Assembly (NCBI GenBank): GCA_030704615.1
Contig: CM060733.1
Coordinates: 16,926,001 to 16,990,000 of the forward strand
From: Takakia lepidozioides
Lineage: Eukaryota; Streptophyta; Takakiopsida; Takakiales; Takakiaceae
Direction of reading: 5' to 3'
Length of the DNA stretch: 64,000 nucleotides
Shown: in pieces, positions 58,015 to 64,000 of the stretch
How positions within the stretch are numbered: position 1 is the first letter of the stretch
How the letters are laid out: each line of letters opens with the position of its first letter
Program-made: the position numbers and the translations under genes
The notes under the pieces: model-generated
Told to the model about the DNA's origin: nothing
Database searches by the model: none
Seen by the model: only the letters and a program-made list of their open reading frames with translations

Positions 58015-60424
58015 CTTGGGATCCACCACAAAAACAAAAGGTCCAGAAGGACCAGCACCAGCAAGGGTGCCAGCACCTGTCAGTGGGCAGAAGGTAGGGC
58101 CACAGATGGCGTTACAACCAACACGGGCAAAACCACCCTTTCCAATATATTCAGGAAAAGGGGATCCCGATGTACACATTAGCCAATTTGAGCACATGTG
58201 TATAGTGAACAATGAGAATGGCGATGATGCCAAGATGAGATTATTTCCTTGTTCACTTATCAAGAAAGCAAGTGAATGGTATGCAAGATTCCCTGATAAT
58301 CATTTCCTAACCTGGAATGGCTTGAATACAGCATTTCGAAATAGGTTCAGGACAAGTAAAACTGAAGATGAAGTGTATGGAAGTTTACAACAGTTAAAGC
58401 AAAAGAAGCATGAAACTGTTGAGGAGTATATGGAAAAGATGGAATTGATGATGAAAAAGCTGGCTGCAGTACCAGCACCCGGTTTACAGAAGACTTGGTT
58501 TGTGAGTGGACTAAGACCAGAGTTGCAAAAGAAAGTGGATATGTTACCCCATAATACAGTGGAGGAGGCATTTGAAACTGCAAACAAAATTGAGCAATTG
58601 GGAATGCTCAGGAGAGAGAAAAAGGATGATGAGGACTCTGAGGATGAGTCAGATGAAGAAGAAGAGCAAGAACTAAAAAGAAAGAGTAAGAGAAAGGAGA
58701 AGTTGAAGAGGGATAACTATGAAAAAAGATTGGAAGAAATCTTGAAGAAGTATGCCACAGAGGCTGCAACACATTGGAGGAAGGGTGTATGGTGTGCAAA
58801 GTGCCAGAATGAAGGCCATACCACCACAGAATGCCACATGAAGGAGAAACACTGTACTATCTGTAAAATGGATAACCATTCTACTGAGAATTGTTACTAC
58901 AATAGAAGGACAGCTGCAAGAGAACCTAGGCAAGTAAGGGTGCATCAGGTGCAGCCCCAGCCAAGAAGAAACAATGATCAGGACCACTATGGTAGGTCTA
59001 GTGGTTATAACAATGGCATGGAAGGGAGAGGTAATTCAAGAGGGAATTACCAAGGAAATTCCAGAGGCAATTATCAGGGTAATCCAAGGGGGAATTACCA
59101 GCCCGGGAATCAGGATTATAGAAATAATCCAAGAATAGACCAAGGGCGAGGAACCAATGGTGAAGAACTATGTTACTACTGTAATCAGCCAGGACATCGC
59201 AGGGCAGCCTGTTCATTCTGGATAAGACACCAGAATGAGATGAGAGCTCCTGTGAATGAGGGCCCAGTGGTGGCAGCTCACATGGTTAGGCCATGTGTTG
59301 TACCAGAAGTAAGTACAATGATAGTAACAAGAAGTAAAGCCAAACTAATACCTCCAGTAGTAGAGGAAGAAGATGATAATGAAGGTGGTAATGATATGCC
59401 TGAAGATGAAGAGACTTGGAAAGATGAGAAGGAACTGCACAAGGAAGTGGCAGATACTATAAGGGAAATGCAGAAGAGTACTGATATTCCTGTGGCAGAT
59501 TCCTCTGATTCTGATGGAGAAGAAGAAGGGAGTGAGGAAGAAAGGAAGAAAGAAGATGCAGACATGCAAAGTAATGAAGAGACTTTGGCTGAAGTAATAT
59601 GCCAGATCAAAGCAGAAATTACCATTGGACAGCTATTAGCTGTGGCACCTTATTGTAGGCACAGGCTGTATCAAGCAATCAATCGAATTGCCCAGGAGAC
59701 AAGAAACACAGACCTGAACAGCAAGGTGACCAGTTATAATGTGAAGCCGGAAGGGCGAGAAACAGTCATGGACTTTGATGATTCTATGCCAGTAATCCAA
59801 TTGAGAATTGGAAGCACAGAACTAACTGATGTACTGATAGATGGAGGTTCTGGAGTAAATATCATGACAGACCAATTAAGGAAGAAGCTTGGTCTAAGTA
59901 ACATGAAACCAGCCCCATTTACAGTAACAATGGCAGATCAAAGAAGTGTACAGCCATTGGGATTGATAAGAGGAGTTAAGATACAGATACAGAAGATGAT
60001 CTTTATGATCACAGTAACTGTGTTGAAGATGGATGAAGTCATGGAGGCTTACTCCTTATTATTGGGACGTCCGTGGCTGAAACAGGCCAGGGTATTCCAT
60101 GACTGGAATTCTCAGTTACTAACCGTGCATAATGGGATACACAAGATACAAATTACCACAAAGAAATCTAGTAGATTACCTGCTACAAGAAGACCTCGAG
60201 GAGTCAGAGAGTATGACTGGAGAGGAGGACTGGATGAGGAGCAGGAAGCTACCCTATTTGCTGCACACCCAGAATGGGAGCAGGTTGCAGAGATGCGGCT
60301 GGAAAGCCTAAGTTGTTTAAGAGGTATCTGCTGTGGTGTAGTGACAGCAACACCAACTGAAGAGGAACTAGCAGTTACCCATCACATTTCTATGAAGAAA
60401 GAGAAGGAGAAATGGAAATCCTAG
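57998..60424 (+). pseudogene. gag: Gag core, three zinc knuckles and aspartic protease of the Ty3/gypsy element
   Basis: Open for about 800 codons; the listed first codon is not an ATG because the frame is entered from upstream. Order: retrotransposon gag domain (ISQFEHMCIVNNENGDDAKM, ASEWYARFP, NAFRNRF-like); a Lys/Glu-rich stretch; knuckles CAKCQNEGHTTTEC, CTICKMDNHSTENC and, after an Asn/Gly/Arg-rich part, CYYCNQPGHRRAAC (all C-x2-C-x4-H-x4-C); an acidic linker; and a pepsin-like protease with LIDGGSGVNIM (Asp-Gly-Gly in place of the commoner Asp-Thr/Ser-Gly). Ends at a TAG 13 bases after the pol frame opens, so pol is in another frame. Confidence 0.88.
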
Positions 60425-61643
60425 AGGAACCAGCCACTGTGAGCTTACAGGATGAAGTGGTGACTGGTTGGACAATCACAGCTGATGAGCAAGTGAGGGA
60501 AGTGAATGTGGGAACTAAAGAGGAACCGAGGATGGTGAAAGTAGGAGCTGATTTGGAGCCGGAGTTCTTTGAAGAAGCTAAAAGCTTGTTCATCAAATAC
60601 AGAGATGTATTTGTTTGGAGTTATGAGGATTTCAAAGGGATACCACCTGAAGTCTGTCAGCATAAGATTGAACTGGAACCTGGGTCAGTACCAATCAAGC
60701 AGGCGAGGTACAGAATGAATCCCAACTACGCACAGAAGGTTGGAGAAGAGATTAAGAAGTTGGCTGAGGCTAAGTTTATATACCCAATAGAGTATACAAC
60801 TTGGTTGTCACCCATTGTTATAGTTCCCAAGAAGAATGGCAAACTAAGAGTATGTGTGAACTACAAGAAGCTGAATGCTTGTACAAAGAAAGATCCTTTC
60901 CCTTTGCCATTCACAGAAGCAGTATTAGACACTGTGGCAGGCCATGAGATGTACTCATTCATGGATGGCTTCAGTGGTTTAATCAAGTGCAAGTGGCAGA
61001 AGAAGACCAAGGGAAAACAGCTTTCATCACAGACTGGGGGCCTTATGCATACAAAGTCATGCCCTTTGGACTTTGTAATGCACCAACGACCTTTCAGAGA
61101 GTGATAAGTGAATCTTTTCATGAGTATCTGGATGATTTCATGCAGGTATTCTTGGATGATTTCAGTGTGTACAGCTCTAAGAATGAGCACTTGCATAAAT
61201 TGGAGTTATGTCTGGCCAGATGCAGGATGAGAGGTCTGGGCCTGAATCCAGAGAAGTGTACTTTCTGTGTGAACTCAGGGGTGCTTCTGGGACACATTGT
61301 GTGTAAGAAGGGACTTCTTGTGGATCCTAGAAAGACAGAGTCCATTAAAGCCTCTCCACCACCAGTGAATGTTAAAAGTCTAAGAAGATTCCTTGGGCAA
61401 ACCAGTTATTACAGAAGATTTGTCAAAAGGTATGCACAAATAGCAGCACCATTGAGCAAGCTTCTGAAGAAAGATGCAGTGTTTGCCTGGACAGCTGAAT
61501 GTCAGCAGGCGTTTGAGGAACTTACACTGTCAGTAACAACTACACCTGTGCTGATTAATCCTCACTGGCATGTAGTATTTCATGTTCACTGCGATGCATC
61601 AGGAGAAGCGTTGGGAGCGGTGTTAGCCCAGAATGTTACATGA
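60412..61643 (+). pseudogene. pol: Reverse transcriptase and RNase H start, frameshifted
   Basis: First frame (60412 to about 60980) has the RT N-terminal signature WLSPIVIVPKKNGKLRVCVN and the motif around YSFMDGFSG. A single-base deletion near 60980 moves the rest to the next frame, which carries the GPYAYKVMPFGLCNAPTTFQ motif, the catalytic FLDDF (YXDD type) and the RNase H entry. That frame ends at a TGA (61641-61643) and continues in frame behind it. Typical plant Ty3/gypsy order PR-RT-RH-INT. Not functional as it stands. Confidence 0.9.
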
Positions 61644-63169
61644 AATATAGATTCACCTGTGTACTATGCTAGCAGGTTGATGAACAGTGCTGAAAGGAAC
61701 TATAGCACAACGGAAAGAGAAGCATTGGCAATGATCTATGCAGTGAAGAAATTCAGGCATTACCTGTTGGGCAAGAAGTTTATGTTCTATGTGGATCACC
61801 AGGCTCTGATATACCTGGTAAACAAACCTCTGACAAGCGGAAGAATAGCAAGATGGTTGATAATCTTGCACGAGTTTGAGTTTGAGGTTGTTTACAAGCC
61901 TGGGAGACTGCATCTTGTGGCGGATCACTTGTCACGGTTATCAACAGGAGAACCAGCCACAGGAATAGATGATCAATTACCAGATGCGAGTCTCTTTGCA
62001 GTGGAGGTGCAGGGAATTGCAGATGACTGGTTAGATTGGCAGTGGCCAATCAGATACTACCTTGCTCATGGTCAGTGCCCACCTAGTTATGGTAAGGAGC
62101 AGAGGAAGAGAATCGCTATCAAAGCTTTACCTTATACTATGGTAGGAAGCAGAATGTATAAGCTAGGACCTGATGGAGTACTAAAACGATGCTTGTACCA
62201 CCATGAAGTAAATAAAGTTTTGGAGGAAGTTCATAAAGGAGTGGTTGGAGGTCATTTTGGAGAAAAGACTACCAGTAGGAAGATACTACTCGCAGGTTAC
62301 TGGTGGCCTACTTTGTTCAAAGATGTACACGAGTATTGTCAGAGTTGTGATGAATGTCAGAGGCTAGGACCTTTGCAGAGATCTGGAAGGATGGCCTTGC
62401 ATCCTACAATGCCTACGGAACCATTTCAGAAATGGGGACTAGACTTTGTTGGACCGATTAACCCACCAGCCAAGAATACACGGAACAGATACATAATTAC
62501 AGCCACTGATTATACTACGAAGTGGGTGGAAGCTAAAGCTTTGAGGGACAACTCAGCCAAGTCCACAGCAAGGTTCCTGTATGAGAACATACTTACACGA
62601 TTTGGCTGTCCCTTAGCATTTATCAGTGATCAGGGAAGTCACTTCATGAATGAGACCATTGAGTTGTTGACTAAAGAGTTCATGATTGTACATAGAAAGA
62701 GTACAACATATTACCCACAGGGTAATGGGCAGGCAGAGGCTACCAACAAAATACTATGCACTATCTTGGCTAAGATAGTCAATGCAAACAGAACGGATTA
62801 GGATACAAAGCTGCTGACAGCTTTGTGGTCATACAAGACTTCATATAAAGTCACCACTAAGTATACACCATTCCAATTAGTTTATGGTATGGAAGCCTTA
62901 CTTCCAGTGGAATTCCTGTTACCTACCATGAGAACGGAGTGGGAAAGAGAATGGAATTGCAAGATTCCATTAAGGTCAGGAAACATGAATTATACCATGT
63001 GGAAGAAGTACGTGATGATGCAGCTGATAATATGACCAGAATTCAGATGAAGAGAAAGGAACAGTTTGATGAAGGCAAGTTAAAGACTTTTAAGACGGGG
63101 GATTTGGTTCTATGGTTGCAGAAGAAAGGAAAGATTAAAGCTTTTAAGCTTAAATCACCATGGAAATGA
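61644..63169 (+). pseudogene. pol: RNase H and integrase of the Ty3/gypsy element, interrupted
   Basis: RNase H continues (YSTTEREALAMIYAVKKFRH, FYVDHQAL). Integrase: zinc-binding H-H-C-C (HEV near 62205, HFGEK, then CQSCDEC), the DD(35)E core with LDFVGPI, FISDQGSHF and YYPQGNGQAEATNK. Breaks: TAG at 62799-62801 (Trp context), a frameshift near 62940, and TGA at 63168-63170 (Gly context). The C-terminal part (EVRDDAADNMTRIQMKRKEQ, GDLVLW) is typical of gypsy integrases; no chromodomain is recognisable. Frame shadows continue to about 63440. Confidence 0.88.
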
Positions 63170-63411
63170 CCTTATGTCATACAAAAGATGTATGATAACA
63201 ACACCGCCATATTACAAACCATTAACAAAGAAATGATGGGAAGAGTCAATGCCAATAAGTTAAAGGGATACAGTGGTATCCATGACAAACCATTGCAGCA
63301 TGATTTGCATGTTGAAACGCAAGAGCAGTCACGGGCTGCACCAGTGTTACCAACGGAGTATGGAGCACTTGTCGCTAGGCCAAGCATATATGACCAGGGC
63401 GGGCGGACAAG

Positions 63412-63572
63412 GCGAAACACAGCCTGTCACAGCCCATCAAGGTGAAACACAGCCCATCACAGCCCAGCACGGCGCAACACAGCCTATCACAACCTACCAC
63501 CGCGTGTCACAGCCTATCACAGCTTACCACAGTGCATCACAGCCTGTCACAGCTCAACACAGCCTACTAGGG
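63412..63572 (+). repeat. CACAGCC/TCACAGCC array, right of the gypsy genes
   Basis: About ten irregular units of CACAGCCYRTCACAGCC type, same orientation as the array at 55872-56005. Followed by AGGGTTACACGATC, which contains the GGGTTACAC motif of the neighbouring decayed element. Confidence 0.85.
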
Positions 63573-63624
63573 TTACACGATCCATAGAATCAGTGACAGG
63601 TGGACGCACAATAACTTCAGGAAA

Positions 63625-63798
63625 ATGGCTGACAGAAGAAAAGACGGAAACCAGTTTAAAAATAGACACGTGGAAGTCAGGGCGCGACACACAGCTGAGA
63701 AGGAAGTGCAAGAACAGGTGTCATCAAGAAAGAGGACAAGAATGGCCGTCAAAATACCTAATGAGCGTGTCAAATTGGATGAAAGGCGGGCCCATTAA
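63625..63798 (+). CDS. Small basic ORF, 57 codons, unknown
   Basis: ATG to TAA with Arg/Lys-rich content (MADRRKDGNQFKNRHVEV near the start, SSRKRTRMAVKIPNERVKL near the end). Lies after the right CACAGCC array. It could be a remnant of the gypsy element's 3' region. No family recognised; coding status uncertain. Confidence 0.2.
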   Translation: MADRRKDGNQFKNRHVEVRARHTAEKEVQEQVSSRKRTRMAVKIPNERVKLDERRAH

Positions 63799-64000
63799 TG
63801 AATACGGAAAAAGGGGAACGGAACAAACGGCAAGTACAGAAAAGCGAAGATCTTGTCACATGTGTGATCCTAGTGGACTATCCAGCAGGGAAAGTCCACT
63901 AAAGAAAATGAAATCTAAAATCCAGTCACAGCGGTTACAGCCAATAGAAAGCCAGAGAAAGGATCAAGAGATTGGAGGGAAATTAAGCGCAAGAGGCGCC
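63799..64000. other. Right edge; no gene seen
   Basis: Contains a purine-rich run (GGAAAAAGGGGAACGG, 63806-63821) that could be a polypurine tract just before a right LTR. The window ends before this can be tested. Confidence 0.25.

Larger units (their letters stand above)
56562..63580 (+). mobile_element. Degenerate Ty3/gypsy LTR retrotransposon (ends not fully resolved)
   Basis: Extra ORF, gag, PR, RT, RNase H and INT in this order on one strand. PR-RT-RH-INT order defines Ty3/gypsy rather than copia. At least three stop codons and three frameshifts make it non-autonomous. No pair of LTRs could be matched by eye: the right LTR may lie beyond the window or be too diverged. Repeat arrays of CACAGCC type flank the coding part and may belong to the element. 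Confidence 0.85.

Noticed and set aside
55600-64000. Clear LTR pair around the gypsy element
   Set aside because: I compared the regions before 56.5 kb and after 63.4 kb by eye and found only repeat-motif similarity.

Overview
The window is nuclear DNA of a land plant. The evidence is three intact PLS-class pentatricopeptide (PPR) genes ending in a canonical DYW editing domain, a complete 23-exon gene for the chloroplast stromal processing peptidase, and two spliced genes for the plant form of the GTPase Ran. DYW editing factors mean that C-to-U RNA editing takes place in the organelles. Short GT-AG introns and near-identical local PPR paralogs would fit a moss, lycophyte, hornwort or fern. 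I cannot name the species.

Layout. 0-17.6 kb: four PPR genes, three on the minus strand (one of them broken by a stop codon and a ruined DYW domain) and one on the plus strand. The three minus-strand copies also share non-PPR blocks upstream, so the duplicated unit was several kb long. 18.7-29.2 kb: the stromal processing peptidase gene on the minus strand, with a 5'-truncated LINE in intron 20 flanked by TC tracts. 29-37 kb: no convincing gene; a 148-bp MITE and a three-copy tandem repeat of about 90 bp. 37.4-44.4 kb: two Ran genes in tandem, minus strand, eight coding exons each, the first holding only the ATG. 45.2-46.9 kb: a 1.77-kb element with terminal inverted repeats and no gene. 47 kb: a possible tRNA-derived SINE and another LINE tail. 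48.2-55.6 kb: decayed minus-strand coding DNA with a recognisable Ulp1/C48-type cysteine protease domain. It is flanked by arrays of a GTGTAACCC motif that point one way on the left and the other way on the right. I read it as a large, old DNA transposon, the least familiar item here. 55.8-63.8 kb: a degenerate Ty3/gypsy retrotransposon (gag with three zinc knuckles, protease, RT, RNase H, integrase) with an extra 231-codon ORF before gag. CACAGCC-type arrays lie on both sides.

How the genes relate. The PPR proteins (editing of organelle transcripts) and the peptidase (removal of chloroplast transit peptides) are nucleus-encoded organelle functions. Ran drives nuclear transport. Nothing suggests co-regulation; the neighbourhood is shaped by local duplication (PPR, Ran) and by transposons. 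Exon borders were derived by hand from GT/AG sites, reading phase and family homology, not from transcripts.
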